Shown here in pieces: positions 22,793 to 28,757 of a stretch of DNA of 48,270 nucleotides. The position numbers were made by a program, and so were the translations under genes. The number at the start of each line of letters is the position of its first letter. Position 1 is the stretch's first letter. The stretch covers positions 1-48,270 of IMG/VR virus record IMGVR_UViG_3300017605_000884, one strand, 5' to 3'. The notes under the pieces are model-generated. The model was not told where the DNA came from and did not search any database. It saw nothing but the letters and a program-made list of their open reading frames with translations. This DNA is from a virus.

Positions 22793-23592
22793 AGTCCAAG
22801 CTCCTTCAGTGTGCTCTGGCGGCTCCGCTCGGCCGCCTGGTCGTCGTGGTGTCCGTTTCGGTCCAGGAAGCTGCTACGTGAAAACGGCTCCTGGATGTTC
22901 TTCAGCCCGTTGTCGATCGCGAACGTGATCCAGCGAGTCGCCTCGACCAGCCCGAGCTTCTCGAGCGCGGCGAGCTTTCGCTGCGCGGCGATGGTGGTCC
23001 ACTTCTCTCGAGGCCACCCGTCTCGGCGGTGCTTGCACCAGAGCAGGTAGTGGGCCTGGAAGTTCGGGTCGAGCAGGCAGCCAGGAAGGACCACGTCCTC
23101 GGGTCGGGTCGGGGGCTTGGGTCCGACCTTCAGGGGACCGTCCGTAGGGGGTAGGGGGTATCTCTTAAGAGTCTCTGTCTGAGTCTGAGTCTTAGAGCGG
23201 ATTGTCCGCGCTTTGTCCGCGCTTTGTCCGCTACTTGTCCGCGGACAGTCCGCGGACACCGAATCGGCCTTCTTGCGCCTCTCCGCGCGTCTTTTGGCCT
23301 CCTTGGCGCTCCCCAACCATTGCTCGAACTTCGGTATTCCGAGTCCGTCATCGTCCTGCACGAGCCACCCGACCTCCAACATCGCGTCGGTGAACCCCGG
23401 CATGTCCGCGATTTGGTCGAGACTGTCCGCGGACAGTCCGCGGACACGTCCGTCGCAGCTCTGCCGGCTGAACCAGGCCCACACGAGGATGAGTCGGCCG
23501 AGCGTCGTCGGCACCTTCTCGTTGAGCCGGCGCGAGATCTCGAGCACCTCGGGCTTGCTCGGCGTGTCGTGCTCGACCTTGAACCAGCCCAT
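22789..23592 (-). CDS. Replication initiator (lambda O-like)
   Basis: This 267-residue protein starts at ATG 23592 (TGATG with the rusA-like stop). The N-terminal 100 residues (GWFKVEHDTPSKPEVLEISR, later TDAMLEVGWLVQDDDGL and PKFEQWLG) match the winged-helix domain of phage replication proteins that bind the origin. A basic, Ser/Ala/Asp/Thr-rich linker follows (about 100-160) and a C-terminal helical domain (WPREKWTTIAAQRKLAALEK) that could contact a host helicase loader. The gene contains two groups of 11-bp iterons, as lambda O contains ori. No helicase or loader gene is present, so host DnaB must be recruited. Identity as initiator is a strong inference. Confidence 0.75.
   Translation of the reverse strand: MGWFKVEHDTPSKPEVLEISRRLNEKVPTTLGRLILVWAWFSRQSCDGRVRGLSADSLDQIADMPGFTDAMLEVGWLVQDDDGLGIPKFEQWLGSAKEAKRRAERRKKADSVSADCPRTSSGQSADKARTIRSKTQTQTETLKRYPLPPTDGPLKVGPKPPTRPEDVVLPGCLLDPNFQAHYLLWCKHRRDGWPREKWTTIAAQRKLAALEKLGLVEATRWITFAIDNGLKNIQEPFSRSSFLDRNGHHDDQAAERSRQSTLKELGL
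23161..23200. other. Possible DNA unwinding element beside the iterons
   Basis: This 40-bp stretch is far less GC-rich than its surroundings. It contains the palindrome CTCTTAAGAG and GTCT repeated four times at 6-bp spacing (23171, 23177, 23183, 23189). It abuts the iteron array, the arrangement seen at lambda ori. It lies in the linker-coding part of the initiator gene. Function is inferred. Confidence 0.45.
23202..23256. repeat. Five tandem 11-bp iterons, putative replication origin
   Basis: Five 11-bp units follow each other without gaps: TTGTCCGCGCT twice, TTGTCCGCTAC, TTGTCCGCGGA and CAGTCCGCGGA. The core GTCCGC is in all five. Since 11 is not a multiple of 3, the reading frame shifts in each unit, so the DNA, not a peptide repeat, is conserved. 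A unit every 11 bp puts the cores on one face of the helix. This suits binding by the initiator encoded around it. Confidence 0.65.
23423..23447. repeat. Second iteron pair, 24-bp exact repeat of the origin end
   Basis: Two further 11-bp units, CTGTCCGCGGA and CAGTCCGCGGA. The 24 bp at 23424-23447 repeat 23236-23259 exactly, 188 bp away. GTCCGCGGAC is a perfect palindrome, so each copy holds two overlapping inverted sites. It lies in the winged-helix-coding part of the initiator gene. DNA looping between the two groups is possible. Confidence 0.6.
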
Positions 23593-24047
23593 CAGCGGGC
23601 CACCTGTTCGAACGCCGGCGCCGCGATCTCCGAGACCTGGATCACGACGCGGTCCGAATCGGCGTAGCGCTTCTTGGTCATGTGCTCCACCACCTGGCTG
23701 TCGTCGCGCCAGACGATGCCCTTCAGGGCGTCCTCGAGCGCGCGCACGTACTTCGTGAGGTCGGGCTTGACCGCAGGGTAGCTCGGCGCGGACGGGAGGA
23801 GGCCCTTCTTCCCCCAGTGGCCCTTAGGACGCACCAGGAAGACCGTGGCGACGAGCAGGAGCGGCCCCGACATCGGAGCCGCCCCATCCATCGCCGTGGC
23901 CGCAGCGAGCGCGACGCGGTCCTTCCAGGCCCCGACGTTCTTGTTCGCGTCCACGAGCCGCACGCGAGGCCCCTTGGCCCCCCGGTTGATGAAGCCCCGC
24001 TTCGACCCGCCGGGTTGCGCGCGACCGTGGACGACGAAGGAGATCAC
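23592..24047 (-). CDS. rusA: RusA-family Holliday-junction resolvase
   Basis: This 151-residue protein starts at GTG 24047 (GTGA). It would cut branched DNA before packaging, as RusA does. The N-terminal strand SFVVHGRAQPGGSKRGF is typical. The signature KPDLTKYVRALEDALKG (residues 94-110) and IVWRDDSQVV (111-120) hold the catalytic Asp96 and Asp115/116 with Lys99. The second Asp of the usual PDLDN motif is Thr98 here. Length is normal (120-150). Longer upstream frames are shadows of two genes. Confidence 0.85.
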   Translation of the reverse strand: MISFVVHGRAQPGGSKRGFINRGAKGPRVRLVDANKNVGAWKDRVALAAATAMDGAAPMSGPLLLVATVFLVRPKGHWGKKGLLPSAPSYPAVKPDLTKYVRALEDALKGIVWRDDSQVVEHMTKKRYADSDRVVIQVSEIAAPAFEQVAR

Positions 24048-24484
24048 GACGCCGGCTCCTCCTGCTTCGGCTCGGCCTGCGGCTGCTCGCCCTTCTTCGG
24101 CGGCTCGACCTTGCGAGCTCGGATGCGCACCGCCGAGACGATCTGTCCGAACGCCTGGACGTGGTCGTCCACGTAGAGCGCGATCCACTGGCCGAACCAC
24201 GCGCTCGTGTTCGAGCCGAAGAGCGCGGCGAGGATCTTCATGTTCGTGACGTTGAGCCCGAGCTCCTTCTCCTTGCCGACGAAGCGCAGCGACCCGAAGA
24301 CCTTCTTCGTCTCCGCGGTGAACTTCACCTCGCGGCGCCGGATCACGGCCTCGATCTGGACCACGGTGTCGCGGTCGGTCGGCAGGGTCTCGGCGGTCAG
24401 CCAGTTGGAGTCCTTCAGGACGCCGCACGGCCCCTTGTAGATCTCGCCCACGTCGAGCTCGTCCTTCTTGTTGCGCGCGCCCAT
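24044..24484 (-). CDS. Conserved phage replication-region protein
   Basis: This 146-residue protein starts at ATG 24484. It matches a widespread phage family found beside recombination nucleases: TVVQIEAVIRRREVKF, then FVGKEKELGLNVTNMKILAAL, FGSNTSAWFGQWIALYVDDH and a final VRIRARK strand. An acidic/Pro-rich C-terminal tail follows. The family is beta-rich and may bind single-stranded DNA, but its function is not established. It lies 3 bp after the RecE-like gene. Confidence 0.65.
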   Translation of the reverse strand: MGARNKKDELDVGEIYKGPCGVLKDSNWLTAETLPTDRDTVVQIEAVIRRREVKFTAETKKVFGSLRFVGKEKELGLNVTNMKILAALFGSNTSAWFGQWIALYVDDHVQAFGQIVSAVRIRARKVEPPKKGEQPQAEPKQEEPAS

Positions 24485-24487
24485 GAG

Positions 24488-25345
24488 CTACACCTCCTCG
24501 ACTTCCGGCCCTGCGTACGTCATTTCGCCGAACTCGACCAGCGCCGACGCAGGCGGTTCGATCTTCACCCACGACTCGGGCGTCCCTTCCCACTCGCCGC
24601 GCTCGCGGCACTCGCGCATGGCCTTGAGCGTCGCGATGTTCTCCAGCTCGAGCATGTCGAGCGCGTCGATCTTGACCTCCAGGCAGTAGACGTAGTGCGG
24701 CTCGGTCGGTGAGACGACGACGAGGCGCCCGCCCTTGACCTTGAGGCCCAGGACCATCGCGCCGGTGCGATAGTGCGTGACCTGGTGCATCCAGCCTTCG
24801 ACGTAGGCGCGGTACGCCAGGCTCTTGCCCTCGGCGTGGCGGCTCACCTTGAGGTCGTAGATGTAGCCGCCCTCGATCCAGTCGGGGCGGGCCTTGCAGA
24901 GCTCGCCCGTGCTCGGACAGACCCACACCATCGAGACCTCGCGGTACTCGGAGTTGGCCAGCGACTCGCCGGCCGTGATGTGCTGGAGCACCTCGCGCGA
25001 GATCGCGCCGACCTTGGTGCCGACGTCGTGCGACAGGATGACCTTGCCGTCCTCGACGCAGTCCCGCCACGCCTTGCCCTCCTTGGTGGCGAAGCTCATC
25101 CCGTCGGGCTTGTGCGCGTAGCTCGCGCCGTAGAGCTCGGGCTGGAGCACGCGCATGTGGACGGCCGAGCCGAGGCGCGTCGCGTCGGTGTCGCCAGAGG
25201 GCCGCTCCTGCTCCCAGACGACACGCGCGGGCGGTCCGCGTCGCATCGCCTTGAGCGAGGACGAGCCCCAGCCGGGCAGCTTGTGGTACTCGCCGAGCGA
25301 GAGGGTCGTGTTGATGCCCCGCACGGGGCTTGAGGTAGTTTCCAT
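24488..25345 (-). CDS. RecE/exodeoxyribonuclease VIII-like PD-(D/E)xK nuclease
   Basis: This 285-residue protein starts at ATG 25345. RecE-type enzymes degrade one strand of dsDNA for recombination. Landmarks are GSSSLKAMRRGPP at 27-39, RLGSAVHMRVL with His63, Glu136, KARPDW with Asp155, and YDLKVS with Asp164 and Lys166, the PD-(D/E)xK core; TGAMVLGL and a C-terminal helical part follow. No annealing protein (RecT or Beta) was recognised next to it, which is unusual for a recombination pair, though an unknown early gene could fill this role. Confidence 0.75.
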   Translation of the reverse strand: METTSSPVRGINTTLSLGEYHKLPGWGSSSLKAMRRGPPARVVWEQERPSGDTDATRLGSAVHMRVLQPELYGASYAHKPDGMSFATKEGKAWRDCVEDGKVILSHDVGTKVGAISREVLQHITAGESLANSEYREVSMVWVCPSTGELCKARPDWIEGGYIYDLKVSRHAEGKSLAYRAYVEGWMHQVTHYRTGAMVLGLKVKGGRLVVVSPTEPHYVYCLEVKIDALDMLELENIATLKAMRECRERGEWEGTPESWVKIEPPASALVEFGEMTYAGPEVEEV

Positions 25346-25360
25346 CGGGGTTGCACTCTT

Positions 25361-25480
25361 TCAGGAAAGGGTCAGAAGGATCACGCCGAGGATCGGGATG
25401 ATGAACACGAAGACGAAGACGATCGCGACGCCCAGGAGCAGGCGCGCGCGCTTCTGTGCGACGCGGGCGAGGGAGCTCAC
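25361..25480 (-). CDS. Single-span membrane peptide
   Basis: This 39-residue protein starts at GTG 25480 (GTGA). A basic N-terminus (ARVAQKRAR) precedes one long hydrophobic helix, LLLGVAIVFVFVFIIPILGV, reaching almost to the C-terminus. The positive-inside rule predicts N-in topology. It lies 15 bp before the RecE-like gene. Small early membrane peptides of this type can interfere with host membrane proteins or superinfection; no evidence for a specific role. Confidence 0.6.
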   Translation of the reverse strand: MSSLARVAQKRARLLLGVAIVFVFVFIIPILGVILLTLS

Positions 25481-25824
25481 AGGTTCGCCTCCTCTCCGAG
25501 CAGACCGAGCGAGCGCGCGGCGGCGTCGATGTCTTGGAGCGCGCACAGGCGAGCCGTAGCACTCGCGCCGTCTCGCGGCAGGATCTCCAGCACGCGCGCG
25601 CCGAGCTGGGCGAGCACCTTCTCCTGCGCGTCCATCTCCGCGCTCTCGCGCGCCGTGACGCCTTCGCCATCCCCGCAGCACGCGGGGCACAGGTTCGCCT
25701 GCCCGTTGCCGCGCTCGACGGCGCTGGCGATCTCGCCACACCGATCGCAGTCGCGCACAAGCGGGCCATTGAGCTTCCCGTTTGCCTGGTCGAGATGGGC
25801 GAGGGCCTGGTCAAGCGGATTCAT
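25477..25824 (-). CDS. Small zinc-finger protein
   Basis: This 115-residue protein starts at ATG 25824, overlapping the previous gene by 14 bp. CDRCGE (about 26-31) and CPACCGDG (about 46-53) make a four-cysteine zinc site like DksA/TraR or DnaJ-like knuckles. The N-terminal helix LDQALAHLDQANGKLNG and C-terminal helices resemble TraR-type folds, but the acidic tip motif was not identified. A role in host RNA-polymerase control is possible, unproven. Confidence 0.6.
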   Translation of the reverse strand: MNPLDQALAHLDQANGKLNGPLVRDCDRCGEIASAVERGNGQANLCPACCGDGEGVTARESAEMDAQEKVLAQLGARVLEILPRDGASATARLCALQDIDAAARSLGLLGEEANL

Positions 25825-26134
25825 CGCGCACCGCCTTCAGCTCGATGGGCCGCTCCAGGACGGCAGGGTCGCACTCCGGCACAGGCTCGGGCAACGCGAG
25901 CGGCGCGCCGCGACGCGACAGCAGCGTCCCGACCACCTCGAGCGTCTCCTCCAGCGCGAACCGCTCCTCGCTCTCGGTGTCGTAGTCGGGCAGCGACTCG
26001 GTCAGCAGGTCGTGCGCGCGCAGCAGGCGCCACACCTTCTTCGACTTCACCGCGACGGCCTCGGCTCGGTAGCGCAGAGCCTTCTGCTCGGCGATGCGCG
26101 CGCGGGTGTCGGGGTCTTTTCGCATTGCACTCAT
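25811..26134 (-). CDS. Hypothetical charged early protein
   Basis: This 107-residue protein starts at ATG 26134 with AGGA 8 nt upstream. It has charged helices (DTRARIAEQKALRYRAEAV, KKVWRLLRAHDLLTESL), an acidic DYDTESEERFALEETLEVV and a Pro-rich C-terminus. It is the second gene of the leftward early operon, 10 bp after the repressor candidate. No family recognised. Confidence 0.6.
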   Translation of the reverse strand: MSAMRKDPDTRARIAEQKALRYRAEAVAVKSKKVWRLLRAHDLLTESLPDYDTESEERFALEETLEVVGTLLSRRGAPLALPEPVPECDPAVLERPIELKAVRDESA

Positions 26135-26144
26135 GGTTAGATCC

Positions 26145-26303
26145 TCACTTCTTGGCTCGCTCGAACGCCAGACGCCGGATCACTTCCCCCCAGGTGCATC
26201 CCCACGCCCGCTTGAGCAGGGCGAGCTTCGCCTTCGTGGCGGCGTCGAGGTACACGTTGAGGGGACCGCCACGCAGGCGGACACCGGGCTTGGTCGTGCT
26301 CAT
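26145..26303 (-). CDS. Ribbon-helix-helix DNA-binding protein, likely autorepressor
   Basis: This 52-residue protein starts at ATG 26303 with AGGA about 8 nt upstream; an ATG 9 bp earlier lacks a good binding site. The plan is that of CopG/Arc-type dimers: a basic N-terminal strand (VRLRGGPLNVYLD), helix 1 (AATKAKLALLKRAW), turn, helix 2 (TWGEVIRRLAFERA). It is the first leftward gene and faces a control region with repeated ATGCGCA sites, so it probably regulates both divergent operons, including its own. Confidence 0.7.
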   Translation of the reverse strand: MSTTKPGVRLRGGPLNVYLDAATKAKLALLKRAWGCTWGEVIRRLAFERAKK

Positions 26304-26435
26304 GGTCTTCATCCTATCGACTATGCGCATACTCATGCGCAGACTTTCCTGAGAATCTTCTTGCGGGTGCGCCGGGCCGGCCCGAAGGTAGCGCACGTCG
26401 GGCGCGAGTGCTCGACCTGGACAAGGAGTGCGACG
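26304..26435. promoter_or_regulatory. Divergent control region between early leftward and rightward operons
   Basis: This 132-bp gap is the only place where two operons start back to back. It must hold the promoters for the 46-kb leftward unit and the 2-kb rightward cassette. The left part is less GC-rich (26310-26360) and carries the ATGCGCA repeats. No unambiguous -35/-10 pair is seen by eye. The rightward side ends in AAGGAG (26423-26428), 7 nt before ATG 26436. Confidence 0.6.
26323..26342. promoter_or_regulatory. Probable operator: two ATGCGCA sites
   Basis: ATGCGCAT (26323-26330, itself a palindrome) and ATGCGCAG (26335-26342) repeat with a 12-bp step. It lies 20 bp upstream of the ribbon-helix-helix gene. 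Adjacent short direct or palindromic sites about one turn apart are usual for such regulators. Binding is inferred. Confidence 0.5.
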
Positions 26436-26852
26436 ATGTTCAAGGTAGCCGTGAGAGGCCCGGTCTCGGGCTGGCAAGTTGGCGAGTCCGAGGAGGACGG
26501 GCTCGATCTGCTGATGCAGGACGAGGAGTGCGCGGAGACGGTCGAGTTTCCGCTGCACAAGGAGGTCTGTGGCCGGTGTCGCGGCGAGGGCCACCACGAC
26601 CATCCAGCCTTCTCCAACGGCTTCACGTCGTCAGATTGGGCCGAGGCGTGCGAGGATGACCCGGACTGGTCCGAGAATTACCGCTCAGGCATGTACGACG
26701 TGCCGTGCGAGGAGTGCGGCGGCCTGCGCGTCGTGGACGTGATCGACGAGTCGAAGCTGTCCGCCGACGTGCTCAAGGCCCTGCACGAGCGCTACCACGA
26801 AGAGGCGTGCTACCGGCGCGAGTGCGAGGCCGAGCGCAGGATGGGGGCCTAG
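26436..26852 (+). CDS. Acidic protein with DnaJ-like cysteine knuckles
   Basis: This 138-residue protein starts at ATG 26436 with AAGGAG 7 nt upstream. CGRCRGEGHHDH (about 48-59) and CEECGGL (about 93-99) match the CxxCxGxG knuckles of the DnaJ zinc domain, in two copies instead of four. The remainder is very acidic with a charged C-terminal helix (CYRRECEAERRMG). It is the first rightward gene, two genes ahead of a GroES-like gene. A chaperone-partner role is a guess; it could be any zinc-knuckle protein. Longer in-frame starts upstream cross the control region and are unlikely. Confidence 0.7.
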   Translation: MFKVAVRGPVSGWQVGESEEDGLDLLMQDEECAETVEFPLHKEVCGRCRGEGHHDHPAFSNGFTSSDWAEACEDDPDWSENYRSGMYDVPCEECGGLRVVDVIDESKLSADVLKALHERYHEEACYRRECEAERRMGA

Positions 26853-27032
26853 ATGGTCACCTGGAAATGTCCTGGATGCGACGAGCCGGTCACGGCCGAC
26901 GAGAAGCCGACCAGCACAACGAGCTCGTACTGCTCGACGCTCTGCTGGAGCCTCGACCACCCGGACGACGACGAGTACACCGCCGCGGTGGAGAACCTCG
27001 CGGCCTGCGAACAAGCCGACTCCCCCTCCTGA
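26853..27032 (+). CDS. Small cysteine-rich protein
   Basis: This 59-residue protein starts at ATG 26853, directly after the previous stop. WKCPGCDEPV at the N-terminus, with cysteines at about 27 and 31 (YCSTLC), forms a probable four-Cys zinc ribbon. The rest is acidic (HPDDDEYTAAVEN). Good third-position GC and exact abutment with the previous gene support it. Confidence 0.6.
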   Translation: MVTWKCPGCDEPVTADEKPTSTTSSYCSTLCWSLDHPDDDEYTAAVENLAACEQADSPS

Positions 27033-27052
27033 GTGCAGAGGCTATGCTCGCT

Positions 27053-27121
27053 GCGCCCCGGCCCGATCCCTCCTCCCCCTCGCGCTGCTGCACTCGCGCG
27101 AAACCGTTCGGGTCGGGGCGC
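27053..27121 (+). terminator. Long hairpin with T-run; terminator or attenuator
   Basis: The arms GCGCCCCGGCCCGA (27053-27066) and TCGGGTCGGGGCGC (27108-27121) pair at 13 of 14 positions around a 41-nt loop, followed by TTTT. It occupies most of the 109-bp gap inside the rightward cassette. It could stop transcription after the first two genes or adjust expression of the next ones; the binding site CAGGAG of the next gene starts only 8 nt later. Confidence 0.5.
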
Positions 27122-27141
27122 TTTTCTCCAGGAGCTTCATC

Positions 27142-27477
27142 ATGAGCCGAGTCGAAGGCCGCTGGACGCGCCAACCTCCCCCGGGCTCGAACCCGGTCTG
27201 CGTGTTCATCTTCATCCCGAAGCTGCTGGCCGAGTTCCTCGAGCACAACAAGCAGGTCATCCAGGAGCGCCAGGTCACGCGCGTGCCGTCGCGCGTCGCG
27301 CAGCGCATCACCGGACCGGACGGCGCCCTCTGGATGGTGGCTGGCTCCGCGGTACTCTGGAACGAGGCGCAGCTCAAGCTGAACCGCGCCCTCTGGTGGT
27401 CCAAGACCATCGACGTCCAATTCCTCTCGATCGACCCAGGAGCCCCTCCGAGTGAAGATGCCCCCGACGTTCGCTGA
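27142..27477 (+). CDS. Hypothetical protein
   Basis: This 111-residue protein starts at ATG 27142 with CAGGAG 7 nt upstream. A hydrophobic strand CVFIFIPKLL is followed by a helix AEFLEHNKQVIQERQ, beta-rich SRVAQRITGPDGALWMVAG, and SAVLWNEAQLKLNRALWWS. The acidic tail overlaps the next gene by 26 bp. No family is recognised. Confidence 0.65.
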   Translation: MSRVEGRWTRQPPPGSNPVCVFIFIPKLLAEFLEHNKQVIQERQVTRVPSRVAQRITGPDGALWMVAGSAVLWNEAQLKLNRALWWSKTIDVQFLSIDPGAPPSEDAPDVR

Positions 27478-27835
27478 AACCATCAAGACCCGCGGCAACA
27501 TCCTGCTGGTGAAGAAGCTGCCGCGCACGCAGACCGCGGGCGGCATCCTGCTGACCGACCAGCAGAAGGTCTTCGAACTCGACTTGTTCCGGATCGTCTA
27601 CATCGGCCCGGGCAAGTACAACCTGTACTCGAACTCGCGCGTGGAGATCGACCTGAGGGTGGGGCAGCTCGTGCTGGCGAACCCACAGGCGGCGCTCACC
27701 TACGCGGACTGGACGAGCCAGGAGCTCTACATGCTGTCGGAAGGCGAGGTCTTCGGCGTGATCTCTCCCGAGGGCGAGTCGCTCTACACCGCGGTGCAGG
27801 TCGAGAAGATCGAGCAGGCGGCTGGCGTCGCATGA
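27452..27835 (+). CDS. GroES-like co-chaperonin
   Basis: This 127-residue protein starts at GTG 27452 (AGGAG 9 nt upstream; ATG 27458 is possible). GroES rings cap GroEL during folding. The N-terminal RGNILLVKKLPRTQTAGGIL holds the mobile loop with GGILL at 30-34, where GroEL binds. RIVYIGPGKYNL, the strand VEIDLRVGQLVLAN and SEGEVFGVIS match the remaining GroES barrel. No GroEL gene is present, so it would work with host GroEL, as T4 gp31 does for capsid folding. The sequence is diverged and has an extra C-terminal stretch. Confidence 0.75.
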   Translation: MKMPPTFAETIKTRGNILLVKKLPRTQTAGGILLTDQQKVFELDLFRIVYIGPGKYNLYSNSRVEIDLRVGQLVLANPQAALTYADWTSQELYMLSEGEVFGVISPEGESLYTAVQVEKIEQAAGVA

Positions 27836-28035
27836 GCTTCCCCTGGCATCGGCATTGGGAGAAGGTCGGCGAGTTTGGCCCGGGCATGCCGTTCGTTCAC
27901 CGAATGAGCTTCGCGCGCTGGCTGCGCTGGAAGTTGGGTCTGCTGCGGCCCGAGCTCATCGACCCAGCTCTGCTCGGGAGCATCGACCCGCTCAAGCCGT
28001 CGGACTGGAAGAACCGCGTGGAGACGTACCGATGA
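27832..28035 (+). CDS. Hypothetical small aromatic protein
   Basis: This 67-residue protein starts at ATG 27832, sharing ATGA with the GroES-like stop, and ends in another ATGA overlap. It is rich in Trp, Phe and Pro (SFPWHRHWEKVGEFGPGM, FARWLRWKLGLLRPELID). No transmembrane span of normal length. It could be a partner of either neighbour; function unknown. Confidence 0.6.
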   Translation: MSFPWHRHWEKVGEFGPGMPFVHRMSFARWLRWKLGLLRPELIDPALLGSIDPLKPSDWKNRVETYR

Positions 28036-28433
28036 GCTTCCTCACCTACCACGGCAAGCTGCTCCTGGTGGTCGACGGCGAGACCGCGGTCGTGCGCCTC
28101 AAGTTCGCGCCCTTCGGCGTCAACCTGGACGCGCGCATCACGCTCGCCAACTACGTGGCGCCCGAGACGATCGGCCCGGAAGCCGACCTCGGGCGCCAGG
28201 CGCGCGCCGCGCTGAACGAGCTACTCGCGCGCGGCGAGCTCGACATCCTGCTCGACGACGAGCGGAACGAGGCGCGCTCGAGCTACCCGGCGTCGGTCGT
28301 CGTGAACACGCAGGACGGGCCCGTCGACGTGGTCACCGAGCTCATCTCGAAGGGCTGGGGCCGCGAGGGCAACCCGACGCAGGCGCGCGCGCCGTTCGAG
28401 CGCGAGCGCTACCCCGCGGCGCCCGCGGTCTGA
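28032..28433 (+). CDS. Staphylococcal-nuclease-like protein
   Basis: This 133-residue protein starts at ATG 28032 (ATGA). The order VVDGETAVVRLKF, then ARITLANYVAPE, a GRQARAALNELL helix and VVTELISKGWG follows the SNase fold. Arg35 and Glu45 match two of the catalytic residues. The third (Arg87 of the Staphylococcus enzyme) appears replaced by Ala in the YPAS segment, so the protein may bind without cutting. It has no signal peptide. It is the last rightward gene and converges with the leftward unit. Confidence 0.6.
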   Translation: MSFLTYHGKLLLVVDGETAVVRLKFAPFGVNLDARITLANYVAPETIGPEADLGRQARAALNELLARGELDILLDDERNEARSSYPASVVVNTQDGPVDVVTELISKGWGREGNPTQARAPFERERYPAAPAV

Positions 28434-28501
28434 CCCTCCGGGCTCTGGGTGGCGCAGGAGACGACCAGGAGCACGCAGGCGAGGATGAGGAGGTTCTTCA
28501 T
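28409..28501 (-). CDS. Small lipoprotein, o-spanin (Rz1-like) candidate
   Basis: This 30-residue peptide starts at ATG 28501. MKNLLILACVLLVVSC is a compact lipoprotein signal with the lipobox VVSC (Cys16 lipidated), leaving a 15-residue tail rich in Gly, Ala, Gln and Pro. Phage outer-membrane spanins can be this short. Its last 25 bp overlap the convergent nuclease-like gene. It is the final gene of the leftward unit, downstream of a membrane/coiled-coil gene that could be its i-spanin partner. The binding site is modest (AGG 9 nt upstream). Confidence 0.55.
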   Translation of the reverse strand: MKNLLILACVLLVVSCATQSPEGQTAGAAG

Positions 28502-28523
28502 CCCCGCCAGCCTACCGCGCGCC

Positions 28524-28754
28524 CTACCCGTTCGCAGCGAGCGCGGCGCCCAGGGCCGCCGTCTTGGCTCCGAGGTCGTCGGCGAGCTGCTGTAGGGGAG
28601 CGAGCTGCTGCTCGGTGGCCCCGTTGGCGAGCGCCTGAGCGACCGCGCCCTGCACCAGTGCCGGCACGCCAGCGATGAACGTCACGGCCGAGTCGATCAC
28701 GCCCTCGGTGTCGGTCACGGCCTGAATCAGGCGGTCGAGGTTTTGGTTAGACAT
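28524..28754 (-). CDS. Small phage protein, unknown (late region)
   Basis: This 76-residue protein starts at ATG 28754 with AAGGAG at 9-nt spacing. It is helical and Ala/Leu/Gln-rich: LDRLIQAVTDTEGVID, VTFIAGVPALVQGAVAQAL, LQQLADDLGAKTAALGAAL. Similar small proteins ending in a DDLxAKxxxL repeat pattern are common near lysis or tail genes in phages, function unknown. The central part is mildly hydrophobic but not a clear membrane helix. Confidence 0.65.
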   Translation of the reverse strand: MSNQNLDRLIQAVTDTEGVIDSAVTFIAGVPALVQGAVAQALANGATEQQLAPLQQLADDLGAKTAALGAALAANG

Positions 28755-28757
28755 GGG

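Noticed and set aside
23161-23447. CRISPR array
   Set aside because: Repeat units are 11 bp and gapless, far shorter than CRISPR repeats, without spacers.
23592-25814. 740-codon frame upstream of the RusA-like gene
   Set aside because: The upstream portion is a shadow of the RecE-like gene and its neighbours; GTG 24047 with GTGA overlap fits RusA length.
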